Shown piece after piece: positions 14,431-21,910 of a stretch of DNA of 21,910 bases. The DNA comes from Pseudomonadota bacterium (GTDB lineage: Bacteria; Pseudomonadota; Gammaproteobacteria; Burkholderiales; Burkholderiaceae_B), in NCBI GenBank assembly GCA_023387815.1, contig JAEWHK010000076.1:1-21910 (forward strand). Direction: 5' to 3'. Position 1 is the first letter of the stretch. Each line of letters opens with the position of its first letter. The notes under the pieces are model-generated. The model searched no databases. It saw only the letters and a program-made list of their open reading frames with translations, and was not told where the DNA came from. The position numbers were made by a program, and so were the translations under genes.

Positions 14431-15468
14431 TCAGTTACCCGGATCGGAATACACCGGCAGAGACGGGTCGGCGCTGCTGCCGGATGGCGCGCTGGCCGGA
14501 GCCTGACTTTGCCCAGCGCCTGTTGCGGGCTGTGCATTGCCTGGCGCCGGTTGCGCAGATGGAGCATTCGCCCTTGCGGAAGGAGAAACAGTCTGGCCGG
14601 CCGATGGGCTGGCTGGCGCCGCTTCAGGATCATCATAAGATGGCAGATTCGGATCGCTGGCCGGTGCTGCAGATCCGGCGCTGCCCGCATCAGGATCGTC
14701 ATATTCCGGCAGGCTGCTGCCTCGTGCCGGTTTGCCCTGACTGTCTTTGGCGTCCAGCACGACCGGACCCAGCTTCTGGTTCAGCAGGGCCTGGCGCCGC
14801 TGCAGGTAGGCATCGCGCAGGAAGCTATACCGATCCAGCGCCACGTCGTTCAGCAGATCGCTGGCATTCAGCAGATTGGCGCGGGTATTGACGAAGCTGA
14901 CTCCCCAGACCGTATTGCGGACAGGAACGTCGTTAATCGCCCCTGGCGAGGCGTAAACGGCAGAACCGCCGAATCCGTCTCCGACCGTTCCGGCAGTATC
15001 ACGGAAGGTGGAAGGTCCGAGCAATGGCAGCACAAAGTACGGCCCCTGACCGAGACCCCAGACGCCCAGCGTGGTACCAAAGTCATTCTGGATGCGCGGC
15101 GCACCGTTCATGGTAGCTACATCGATACATCCACCGATACCCATGGTGGAGTTGAACAGCACACGACCGAAGGTGTTGATGGAGTCGAGCGAGCGGCCTT
15201 GAAGGAAGCTGTTGACACCGGACCAGATATCACCAAAGTTATTGAAGATATTGGTGACGCAGGTACGAACCGGGCTTGGCACCACTGCCTTATAGCCCTT
15301 GGCCACCGGCGTGAACAGATTGCGGTCTACCGCATCATTGAATGCGAACATGCCGCGGTTATAACTTTCCAGCGGATCCCCTGGCGTCGGGTCTTTCACC
15401 GACGCACAACCGGCCAGCAACGCCAGCACGGACCCCAGACCAACCAGGCGCATTTGTGTTTGATTCAT
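14431..15468 (-). CDS. mlaA: Outer-membrane lipoprotein MlaA (VacJ)
   Basis: MlaA sits in the outer membrane, usually bound to porins, and removes mislocalised phospholipids from the outer leaflet for transfer to MlaC. The 345-residue precursor has a lipoprotein signal with lipobox LLAGC (C21). The VacJ domain spans about 30-235, with DPLESYNRGMFAFND (31-45), RTCVTNIFNNFGDIWSGVNSFLQG (68-91) and GVWGLGQGPYFVLPLLGPST (135-154). A Pro/Ala/Ser-rich tail of about 100 residues follows, carrying three LPxYxDP motifs (253-259, 275-281, 337-343). The tail makes it clearly longer than E. coli MlaA (251). Having mlaA inside the mla operon is usual for betaproteobacteria but not for E. coli. Confidence 0.96.
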   Translation of the reverse strand: MNQTQMRLVGLGSVLALLAGCASVKDPTPGDPLESYNRGMFAFNDAVDRNLFTPVAKGYKAVVPSPVRTCVTNIFNNFGDIWSGVNSFLQGRSLDSINTFGRVLFNSTMGIGGCIDVATMNGAPRIQNDFGTTLGVWGLGQGPYFVLPLLGPSTFRDTAGTVGDGFGGSAVYASPGAINDVPVRNTVWGVSFVNTRANLLNASDLLNDVALDRYSFLRDAYLQRRQALLNQKLGPVVLDAKDSQGKPARGSSLPEYDDPDAGSAGSAAPASDPNLPSYDDPEAAPASPSAGQTVSPSARANAPSAQPAPGNAQPATGAGQSQAPASAPSGSSADPSLPVYSDPGN

Positions 15469-15592
15469 TCAGGACTCGTTGTTGATTGTGAGCAGGAATA
15501 TATCAGCATCAATCCCTGGAGGCTCGCCCCCATGACGTCGCCCCGTGCTGCCCTGCCCTTACGTTATCGTAAATATACCAGTATTTCAGTTG
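15469..15592 (-). other. mlaD-mlaA spacer
   Basis: This 124-bp gap inside the mla group holds no gene. I saw only a weak AT-rich hairpin (AAATA/TATTT, about 15571-15586) just after the mlaD stop and no clear promoter or terminator. The mlaA ribosome binding site is poor. Confidence 0.4.
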
Positions 15593-16165
15593 TTATTGCG
15601 CGGGAGCAGGCGCAGAGGCTGGCGGCGTCAGCGCAGGCGCCGCATCATCTTTGTCCTGCGGAGCACCATTGTCGCCGCCGCCATTGCCGCTGTTACTTCC
15701 ACTGGCCGAACCCTCGGATTCTGCCTTGGAGAACAGGAACTTGCTAATCAGTTCTTCGAGTACCACGGCGCTTTGCGTATAAGTGATCTGGCCGTCATCT
15801 GCGAGATTTTTCTCATCTGCACCCGGTGTCAGACCGATATATTGCTCACCCAGCAGACCAGAGGTCATGATGGAAGCGGAACTGTCCTCGGGGAACACGT
15901 AGCCGTCTTCGATATCCATGCCCACTACCGCCTTGAACTCTTTGTTGTCAAAGGAGATGCTGCTGACGCGTCCTACCACCACACCATTGCTTTTGACCGG
16001 TGAACGCACTTTGAGCGCACCAATGTTCTCAAAGCGGGCCGTAATATGGTACGTCTTGCCGATAGAGAATGTTTTGAGGTTGCCGGCCTGAAGCATCAGA
16101 AACACCGCTGCCAGAATACCCAGCAGCACGAACAACCCAACCAGAAAATCTGTTTTCTTACTCAT
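15593..16165 (-). CDS. mlaD: Phospholipid ABC transporter substrate-binding protein MlaD (MCE domain)
   Basis: MlaD is anchored in the inner membrane and forms a hexameric MCE ring in the periplasm that passes lipids between MlaC and MlaE. The 190-residue protein has an N-terminal membrane helix (about 7-26) and an MCE domain (about 38-115). The latter shows FENIGALKVRSPVKSNGVVVGRV and the LLGEQYIGL motif (104-112). A helix (VVLEELISKFLFSK, 134-147) that would form the pore-lining bundle follows. The last 40 residues are a Gly/Ser/Asn then Ala/Pro-rich tail, probably disordered. It lies 40 bp after mlaE. Confidence 0.95.
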   Translation of the reverse strand: MSKKTDFLVGLFVLLGILAAVFLMLQAGNLKTFSIGKTYHITARFENIGALKVRSPVKSNGVVVGRVSSISFDNKEFKAVVGMDIEDGYVFPEDSSASIMTSGLLGEQYIGLTPGADEKNLADDGQITYTQSAVVLEELISKFLFSKAESEGSASGSNSGNGGGDNGAPQDKDDAAPALTPPASAPAPAQ

Positions 16166-16205
16166 TTGAATTTAACCTTTATCGTGTGCGCGTCACCGTG
16201 AGTGA

Positions 16206-16988
16206 CTAGCCACCGAACATAACTGCTGTGAGCAGGAAATCGAGCGCCAGAACAAGCAGCGAACTGACAACAACCGTGCGCGTTGTCGCACGTGCCACCC
16301 CTTCGGGCGTAGGCCGTGACATCCAGCCCTCGTAGACGGCAACCAGCATGACCGCTACACCAAAAACGACACTTTTAATGAAACCGGCCAGAATATCGTT
16401 GCGGATGTCTACGGCGTTCTGCATCTGTGACCAGAATGAGCCTGCATCCACACCAATCAGCACCACGGCGACCAGCCAGCCACCGATCACACCCACCGCT
16501 GAAAAAATCAGGGCAAGAATCGGCATGGCCACAATACCACCCCAGAAACGCGGTACCACAATACGCCGCAGCGGATTGATCCCCATGACTTCAATGGCAG
16601 CGATCTGTTCGCCCGCCTTCATGAGACCGATCTCAGCCGTGATGGACGTTCCGGCCCGGCCTGCAAACAGCAGTGCCGTCACCACCGGACCCAGTTCGCG
16701 AACCAGTCCCAGTGCCACCATCACACCCAGGGCCTCTTCCGACCCGTAGCGCGTCAGCGTGTAATAGCCTTGCAGGCCAATGACGAAACCCACGAACAGA
16801 CCGGAGACAGCGATGATAACCAGAGAGTAGTTACCGATGAAGTGAATCTGTTCGATGACCAGTCTCGGGCGCTTGAACACCACACTGCTGCGCGCCATGA
16901 CTGACAGGAAGAAACGGAAAAACACACCCAGCGTCAGGATGGGACGGGTGATGCGGGTACCCAGAGCCGTAATGAGGCGGGCGATCAT
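16206..16988 (-). CDS. mlaE: Phospholipid ABC transporter permease MlaE
   Basis: MlaE is the inner-membrane permease of the Mla lipid transporter and works as a dimer with the MlaF ATPase and the MlaD ring. The 260-residue sequence carries the MlaE/TTG2B family core: FVIGLQGYYTLTRYGSEEALG, LVRELGPVVTALLFAGRAG, SITAEIGLMKAGEQIAAIEVMGINP and RFWGGIVAMPIL, with about five hydrophobic segments. The ELGPV and EQIAAIEVMG stretches are diagnostic and belong to the region that contacts the ATPase. Its ATG overlaps the mlaF stop by four bases (ATGA at 16985-16988). Confidence 0.97.
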   Translation of the reverse strand: MIARLITALGTRITRPILTLGVFFRFFLSVMARSSVVFKRPRLVIEQIHFIGNYSLVIIAVSGLFVGFVIGLQGYYTLTRYGSEEALGVMVALGLVRELGPVVTALLFAGRAGTSITAEIGLMKAGEQIAAIEVMGINPLRRIVVPRFWGGIVAMPILALIFSAVGVIGGWLVAVVLIGVDAGSFWSQMQNAVDIRNDILAGFIKSVVFGVAVMLVAVYEGWMSRPTPEGVARATTRTVVVSSLLVLALDFLLTAVMFGG

Positions 16989-17821
16989 TCTACACCTCCG
17001 CGATGACGGCTGAGCCAGCGATCAAAATCGGGAGACGGCGGATATTCAAATACCACAGGACCACTGGAGGCACCTTTCAGGAACTGGCGTGCCAGCGAAT
17101 TCTCGCTTTGTCGCACTTCGTCGGGGGTGCCCGACACAACCAGACTGCCATCGCCCACCATATAGACCTGGTCGGCGATCAGGAACGATTCTTCCAGATC
17201 GTGCGTGATGAGCACTGTGGCGCAGCCGAGCTTGTCGGTCAGCCTGCGGATCAGACGCGCCGTCATACCCAGCGAAATCGGGTCAAGTCCTGCAAAAGGT
17301 TCGTCAAACAGAATAATTTCGGGCTCCAGCACAATGGCGCGGGCCAGTGCGACGCGTCGTGCCATGCCTCCTGAAATTTCAGAAACGCTCAGATGGGCGG
17401 CTCGTTTGAGTCCGACCTGATCCAGTTTATCCAGAACCTTTTCAAGAATGACCGCTTCGCTGTCCTTGCTGAGTTCGCGCAGCGGAAAGGCCACGTTGTC
17501 GAAAACGCTAAGGTCTGTAAAAAGCGCGCCCTGCTGGAAAAGAACGCCCATGCGTCGACGCACGGCGCCCAGTTGCTGGGGCGTCATGCGATTGACGTCC
17601 TGATCAAAGACCGTGACAACGCCTTTTTTTGCGCGAATCTGGCCGGTGGCTGCGCGCAGCAGGGTGGTTTTTCCGGAACCGGAACCACCAATAAGCGCAA
17701 CCACTTCGCCTTTAAAAACTTCGAGATTCAGATCCCGCAAAATGACGCGTGCATCGTACCCAAGGGTGACATCCGCGAACCGGATAACCGGCGGGGATGA
17801 GTGACGTGACTCTACTGTCAT
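16985..17821 (-). CDS. mlaF: Phospholipid ABC transporter ATP-binding protein MlaF
   Basis: MlaF hydrolyses ATP to drive lipid movement through MlaE. From the ATG at 17821 (MTVESRHSS, 278 aa) the motifs are Walker A GGSGSGKTT (45-53), Q-loop in VLFQQGALF (93-101), signature ISGGMARR (149-156), Walker B IILFDEP (169-175) and switch H207 (LITHDLEES). The signature has Ile for the usual Leu, often seen in Mla ATPases. A TTG one codon upstream is a possible but less likely start. No strong ribosome binding site is visible. It is the first gene of the mla group, 40 bp or less from a candidate promoter. Confidence 0.96.
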   Translation of the reverse strand: MTVESRHSSPPVIRFADVTLGYDARVILRDLNLEVFKGEVVALIGGSGSGKTTLLRAATGQIRAKKGVVTVFDQDVNRMTPQQLGAVRRRMGVLFQQGALFTDLSVFDNVAFPLRELSKDSEAVILEKVLDKLDQVGLKRAAHLSVSEISGGMARRVALARAIVLEPEIILFDEPFAGLDPISLGMTARLIRRLTDKLGCATVLITHDLEESFLIADQVYMVGDGSLVVSGTPDEVRQSENSLARQFLKGASSGPVVFEYPPSPDFDRWLSRHRGGVE

Positions 17822-17849
17822 CAAAGAAAATTCTTGAAAAAGAAAGCCT

Positions 17850-17878
17850 ATTGTATCTGTTTAACGGAAGTTGGTAAA
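17850..17878 (-). promoter_or_regulatory. Candidate sigma-70-like promoter for the mla operon
   Basis: On the minus strand TTTACC (17873-17878, 4/6 match to TTGACA) lies exactly 17 bp before TACAAT (17850-17855, 5/6 match to TATAAT). The expected start would be near 17843, giving a leader of about 20 bases before mlaF. It lies downstream of the probable gltBD terminator and upstream of the first mla gene, where an operon promoter is expected. Confidence 0.5.
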
Positions 17879-17895
17879 AAAACAAAGGACAAAAA

Positions 17896-17931
17896 TGCCA
17901 AAGTGACTGCTCCCCAAGGAGACAGTCACTT
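17896..17931 (-). terminator. Probable terminator of gltBD
   Basis: On the minus strand a 9-bp stem AAGTGACTG/CAGTCACTT (17923-17931 against 17901-17909) extends inward by four more pairs past a single bulged base. It is followed by TTTGGCATTTTTG. The U-tract is interrupted by GGCA, so termination may be incomplete. The hairpin lies about 70 bp after the gltD stop and before the mla promoter. Confidence 0.6.
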
Positions 17932-17949
17932 ATGGTATGTGGCATGGCT

Positions 17950-17996
17950 GGATTGCGCGAGCCAGCGTAATCCAGCGTAACATCTGTGCGCAGATG
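17950..17996 (-). other. Two further hairpins directly after gltD
   Basis: 17950-17958 pairs with 17965-17973 (9 bp including one G-T wobble, 6-base loop), and CATCTG (17981-17986) pairs with CAGATG (17991-17996) around a 4-base loop. Neither has a U-tract. Together with the terminator stem they make three consecutive hairpins in the gltD 3' region and may protect the mRNA end. Confidence 0.5.
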
Positions 17997-18001
17997 AGCG
18001 A

Positions 18002-19468
18002 TCAGCGAGGCAGCAGCGACGCCCCCATCAGGAACTCGTCGACGGCGCGTGCGCACTGACGACCTTCGCGAATGGCCCAGACCACCAGGGACTGACCACG
18101 ACGCATGTCGCCTGCTGCAAATACCTTATCTACAGTCGTGCGGTAGTTGTCGACATTTGCCTTCACGTTGCCGCGCTGGTCTTTCTCGACACCGAAGGCG
18201 TCCAATACTGCACCTACCGGTGAAACAAAACCCATGGCAAGCAGAACCAGATCTGCTTTCAGCTCAAATTCCGAACCTTCCACTTCCTGCATCTTCATCT
18301 GGCCGGTGGTTTCGTCCTTGATCCATTCCACTTTTGCGCAGACCATTTTCTTCAGCTTGCCCTTTTCCCCTTCGAAGCGCTTGGTCGTAATGGCCCAGTC
18401 GCGTTCGCAGCCTTCCACATGAGAAGAAGAGGTACGCAGTTTGGCCGGCCAGTAAGGCCAGGTCAGCGCCTTGTTTTCATGCTCCGGAGGTTTTGGCATC
18501 AGTTCGATCTGCGTGACGGATGCGGCACCCTGACGGTTGCTGGTACCCACGCAATCCGAACCGGTATCGCCGCCCCCGATCACCACGACATGCTTGCCGG
18601 TTGCAGTAATCTGGCCGCTGATGCGATCACCGGCGTTGCGCTTGTTCTGCTGACGCAGAAAATCCATGGCGAAATGAACACCGTTAAGCTCGCGGCCGGG
18701 CACGGGCAGATCGCGCGGCGTTTCAGAGCCGCCCGCCATGACGATGGCGTCGAACTGTTCATTGAGCTGATCAAAGGTCACAACATTCAGGCCGTCTTCG
18801 GTCACATTAGCTGCGGCACCGACATAAGTGGAAGGCTGAAATTCAACACCTTCGGCTTCCATCTGGTTGACGCGACGCTCAATCAGGTTCTTGTCCAGCT
18901 TGAAGTCGGGAATGCCATAGCGCAGCAGACCGCCAATCCGGTTGCTTTTTTCGAACACAGTGACGCCGTGGCCCACGCGTGCCAGTTGCTGGGCGGCGGC
19001 CAGACCGGCAGGACCGGAGCCAATCACAGCCACTTTCTTGCCGCTTTTCTTGAGCGGCGGTTGTGGCAGCACCCAGCCCTGGTCCCATCCTTTGTCGATG
19101 ATGGCATGTTCAATGGACTTGATGCCAACCGGGTCGTTGTTGATGTTGAGTGTACAGGCTTCCTCGCAGGGCGCCGGACAGATGCGACCCGTGAATTCGG
19201 GGAAGTTGTTGGTGGAATGCAGGACTTCGAGCGCCTGCTTCCACTCCTGACGGTACACCAGGTCATTCCAGTCGGGAATGATATTGTTGACCGGACAACC
19301 TGTGTTACAGAAGGGAATGCCGCAGTCCATGCAGCGCGCACCCTGAACCTGTGCCTGCTTGTCTTCAAGCGCAAGCACAAATTCCTTGTAATGCTTCAGA
19401 CGCGCACCCGGCGCCTCGTAAGACTCGGGAACCCGCTCAAATTCAATAAAACCGGTAATTTTACCCAT
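18002..19468 (-). CDS. gltD: Glutamate synthase (NADPH) small subunit GltD
   Basis: GltD passes electrons from NADPH through FAD and Fe-S clusters to the large subunit GltB, which makes glutamate from glutamine and 2-oxoglutarate. The 488-residue protein has the N-terminal cysteine clusters CMDCGIPFCNTGC (C46, C49, C54, C58) and CPAPCEEAC (C97, C101, C105). The FAD-binding VIGSGPAGLAAA begins near 148, the NADPH-binding VIGGGDTGSDCVG lies mid-protein, and the C-terminal AAGDMRRGQSLVVWAI motif completes the FAD site. The ATG at 19468 (MGKITGFIEFER) matches the family N-terminus and has an AAGGAAAG ribosome binding site. The open frame extends 22 codons upstream into gltB and was not used. The gap to gltB is 13 bp. 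Confidence 0.97.
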   Translation of the reverse strand: MGKITGFIEFERVPESYEAPGARLKHYKEFVLALEDKQAQVQGARCMDCGIPFCNTGCPVNNIIPDWNDLVYRQEWKQALEVLHSTNNFPEFTGRICPAPCEEACTLNINNDPVGIKSIEHAIIDKGWDQGWVLPQPPLKKSGKKVAVIGSGPAGLAAAQQLARVGHGVTVFEKSNRIGGLLRYGIPDFKLDKNLIERRVNQMEAEGVEFQPSTYVGAAANVTEDGLNVVTFDQLNEQFDAIVMAGGSETPRDLPVPGRELNGVHFAMDFLRQQNKRNAGDRISGQITATGKHVVVIGGGDTGSDCVGTSNRQGAASVTQIELMPKPPEHENKALTWPYWPAKLRTSSSHVEGCERDWAITTKRFEGEKGKLKKMVCAKVEWIKDETTGQMKMQEVEGSEFELKADLVLLAMGFVSPVGAVLDAFGVEKDQRGNVKANVDNYRTTVDKVFAAGDMRRGQSLVVWAIREGRQCARAVDEFLMGASLLPR

Positions 19469-19481
19469 GATCAATCTTTCC

Positions 19482-21910
19482 TTAAGCTGCTTTGCGGGCG
19501 GTTTGTTCTGACTGCCAGATTTCTGCCAGTGCACGTTTATAGTCGGATGGCATCACCTTGACGAACTGCTTGCGTGACTTGTTCCAGTCGCCCAGCAGAT
19601 CGCGTGCGCGGAAACTGCCGGTCAGGCGGAAGTGATTTTCCACCAGGTTGCGCAGAATGGTTTCGTCCGTCTGACGCTCCTGTCCGCGCTGGGCACTGTG
19701 CCAGCCTTCAATCAGATTTTCCTTGAACTGGTCATCATGTGGCGCCACTTCACCCAGCTCTACCATTGCCATATTGCAACGCGAGCGGAAAGTGCCGTCC
19801 GGATCCCAGACATAGGCCACGCCGCCGGACATACCGGCAGCAAAGTTTCGGCCTGTCTCACCCAGCACCACAACCGTGCCGCCGGTCATGTATTCGCATC
19901 CATGATCGCCTGTACCTTCAACAACCGTTGCGGCACCGGAATTGCGCACCGCAAACCGTTCGCCAACCACGCCATTGAAGTAAGCATCGCCAGACAGCGC
20001 GCCATACAGCAGCGTGTTACCGGCAATAATGTGATCGGGACCATAGCCGCGGAAGTCGTTAGGAGAACGAACAATAATGCGTCCACCCGACAGACCTTTA
20101 CCCACATAGTCATTACCCTCACCCACCAGGTCGAAGGTAATGCCGTGTGCCAGGAAAGCCCCAAAACTCTGGCCTGCCGTGCCGTTGAACTGAATGTGAA
20201 TGGTGTCGTCGGGCAGCCCTTCGTGACCGTATTTGCGGGCAACGGCACCGGACAGCATGGAGCCGACAGTCCGGTTGCGGTTGCGTACCGGCACGATAAA
20301 GGAAACTTTTTCGCCCCGTTCGATGGCCGCTTTGCTGCGATCCAGCAACTGGATATCCAGCGCCTTATCCAGACCGTGATCCTGCTCTTCAGTGTGACGC
20401 GGCGGTGTATCGACATCAGGCTGATGGAAGATATTGGAAAAGTCCAGACCGCGCGCTTTCCAGTGTTCGATGCCAGCACGCATATCCAGCAAATCAGCCC
20501 GACCGATTAGATCGTCGAATTTGCGGATACCCAGCTGAGCCATGATTTCCCGAACCTCTTCTGCGATGAAGAAGAAGAAATTGACCACATGTTCAGGCTT
20601 GCCCTGGAATTTTTTGCGCAGAACCGGATCCTGGGTGGCAACGCCAACAGGGCAGGTATTCAGATGGCATTTGCGCATCATGATGCAGCCTTCCACTACC
20701 AGCGGTGCTGTGGCGAAACCGAACTCGTCGGCACCCAGCAGCGCGCCAATCACCACGTCCCTGCCGGTTTTCATCTGACCGTCGGCCTGTACACGAACAC
20801 GGCTACGGAGTTTGTTGAGCACCAGCGTCTGCTGTGTTTCAGACAGACCCAGTTCCCATGAGGTACCGGCATGCTTGATTGAAGAAATGGGTGATGCACC
20901 TGTGCCACCGTCGTGACCGGCGATCACAATGTGATCAGACTTGGCCTTGGCCACACCCGCAGCAACCGTGCCGACGCCGACTTCGGATACCAGCTTGGTA
21001 GAGATGGAGGCCGTTGGATTGACGTTTTTCAGGTCGTGAATGAGCTGCGCTAAATCCTCAATCGAATAGATATCGTGGTGAGGAGGCGGCGAAATCAGGC
21101 CGACACCAGGCACGGAATAACGCAGCTTGGCGATGTATTCCGACACCTTGTGACCGGGCAGCTGACCGCCCTCTCCGGGCTTGGCACCCTGAGCCATTTT
21201 GATCTGGATCTGATCGGCGCTGGACAGATATTCTGCACTCACACCGAAACGGCCCGAGGCCACCTGTTTAATTTTTGAACGCAGAGAATCGCCTGGCTGC
21301 AGCGGCACGTCAGCTTCGATGCGATCCGCGCCCAGCACAGATGCCAGTGTGTCGCCTTTCTTGATGCCACTTTCGCCATTGCGCAATTCGTTGCGGTAGC
21401 GCAGTTCGTCTTCGCCGCCCTCACCTGTGTTGGACTTACCGCCGATCCGGTTCATGGCCACGGCCAGCACAGAGTGAGCTTCGGTAGAAATGGAACCCAG
21501 AGACATGGCTCCTGTCGCAAACCGTTTGACGATTTCCTTGGCCGGTTCCACTTCTTCCAGCGGAATGGCACGTGAGGGGTCAACACGGAATTCGAACAGA
21601 CCGCGGAAGGTCATGTGACGACGTGACTGATCGTTGATGAGCTGGGCATATTCCTTGTACGTGCGGTAGTTATTGGCACGTGTGGAGTGCTGCAGCTTGG
21701 CGATGGAGTCGGGCGTCCACATATGGTCTTCACCGCGAATGCGATATTCGTATTCGCCGCCAGCGTCCAGCGCGTTCTTCAGCACAGGATCGTCACTGTA
21801 GGCAGCACGGTGCATGCGGATGGCCTCTTCAGCCACCTGGAAAATATCCATGCCTTCGATTTTGCTTGGCGTACCGGAAAAGTATTTTTTGACCAGCGCA
21901 GACTGCAGAC
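19482..21910 (-). CDS. gltB: Glutamate synthase (NADPH) large subunit GltB, C-terminal part (5' end outside window)
   Basis: GltB carries the glutaminase, ammonia-channel and FMN synthase activities of glutamate synthase. The window holds about 809 C-terminal codons. The frame stays open to position 21910, so the N-terminal glutaminase domain and most of the central domain lie beyond the edge. The ATG at 21851 is internal, because the codons before it read KYFSGTPSKIEG, a conserved stretch. Visible are the FMN/2-oxoglutarate barrel (AMSLGSISTEAH, GAKPGEGGQLPGHKV, PPPHHDIYSIEDLAQLI, AGHDGGTGASP) and the 3Fe-4S cysteines of CIMMRKCHLNTCPVG (codons at 20685-20687, 20667-20669 and 20652-20654). 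The C-terminal GxGxG beta-helix domain (GLSGGRIIV, AAGMSGGVAYV) follows. It lies 13 bp before gltD. Confidence 0.97.
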   Translation of the reverse strand, partial: LQSALVKKYFSGTPSKIEGMDIFQVAEEAIRMHRAAYSDDPVLKNALDAGGEYEYRIRGEDHMWTPDSIAKLQHSTRANNYRTYKEYAQLINDQSRRHMTFRGLFEFRVDPSRAIPLEEVEPAKEIVKRFATGAMSLGSISTEAHSVLAVAMNRIGGKSNTGEGGEDELRYRNELRNGESGIKKGDTLASVLGADRIEADVPLQPGDSLRSKIKQVASGRFGVSAEYLSSADQIQIKMAQGAKPGEGGQLPGHKVSEYIAKLRYSVPGVGLISPPPHHDIYSIEDLAQLIHDLKNVNPTASISTKLVSEVGVGTVAAGVAKAKSDHIVIAGHDGGTGASPISSIKHAGTSWELGLSETQQTLVLNKLRSRVRVQADGQMKTGRDVVIGALLGADEFGFATAPLVVEGCIMMRKCHLNTCPVGVATQDPVLRKKFQGKPEHVVNFFFFIAEEVREIMAQLGIRKFDDLIGRADLLDMRAGIEHWKARGLDFSNIFHQPDVDTPPRHTEEQDHGLDKALDIQLLDRSKAAIERGEKVSFIVPVRNRNRTVGSMLSGAVARKYGHEGLPDDTIHIQFNGTAGQSFGAFLAHGITFDLVGEGNDYVGKGLSGGRIIVRSPNDFRGYGPDHIIAGNTLLYGALSGDAYFNGVVGERFAVRNSGAATVVEGTGDHGCEYMTGGTVVVLGETGRNFAAGMSGGVAYVWDPDGTFRSRCNMAMVELGEVAPHDDQFKENLIEGWHSAQRGQERQTDETILRNLVENHFRLTGSFRARDLLGDWNKSRKQFVKVMPSDYKRALAEIWQSEQTARKAA

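Noticed and set aside
14308..15747. 479-codon open frame on the + strand across mlaA and the mlaD end
   Set aside because: It is antisense to mlaA, whose lipobox and VacJ motifs are unmistakable. The translated product is Arg/Gly/Pro-rich without recognisable domains.
17822..17824. TTG start for mlaF one codon upstream of the ATG
   Set aside because: The adjacent ATG at 17821 is the better start and the difference is one residue.
18419..19561. 380-codon open frame on the + strand across gltD
   Set aside because: Antisense shadow of gltD. The minus-strand product has all GltD cysteine, FAD and NADPH motifs, and the antisense frame shows no family features.

Overview
The window is an ordinary chromosomal core region of a betaproteobacterium, most likely of the family Alcaligenaceae. 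An Advenella-like genome is my best guess from gene order and protein character, but no database was searched. Base composition is moderately GC-rich. No mobile element, phage gene, tRNA, rRNA or CRISPR array was seen. Apart from mscL and a DegS/AlgW-like protease, all genes lie on the minus strand.

Layout in + coordinates. (1) 1-660: mscL, ending in a perfect 16-bp inverted repeat that should terminate transcription in both directions. (2) 674-2622: a Nif3-family protein and a divergently transcribed membrane-anchored HtrA protease, with start codons only 11 bp apart. (3) 2623-2899: a convergent gap built from several families of short direct repeats. (4) 2900-13550, read leftward: ABC ATPase, ABC-2 permease, ibaG (bolA family), murA, hisG, hisD, hisB, hisH, hisA, hisF, hisI, hisE, tatA, tatB, tatC. 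Most junctions are overlaps or gaps of under 20 bp, so this looks like one long operon or superoperon. (5) 13561-17821, read leftward: mlaF, mlaE, mlaD, mlaA, mlaC, ending in a strong terminator just in front of the ABC ATPase gene. (6) 17825-21910, read leftward: gltB (5' end outside the window), gltD, then a run of hairpins.

Functions: the Mla proteins form a retrograde phospholipid transport system that keeps outer-membrane lipid asymmetry. MurA makes the first committed peptidoglycan precursor. The his genes cover all histidine biosynthesis steps present in such clusters except the aminotransferase HisC and the histidinol-phosphate phosphatase. TatABC is the twin-arginine translocase. GltBD makes glutamate from glutamine and 2-oxoglutarate. 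MscL and the periplasmic protease are envelope stress proteins.

Points worth a second look: hisC and mlaB, which related clusters normally carry, are absent. A terminator hairpin ends 6 bp before the start codon of the ABC ATPase gene. The degS-tatC gap holds a repeat mosaic. TatB carries a 15-bp/5-residue minisatellite and MlaA carries C-terminal LPxYxDP repeats. I found no convincing new multi-gene system.
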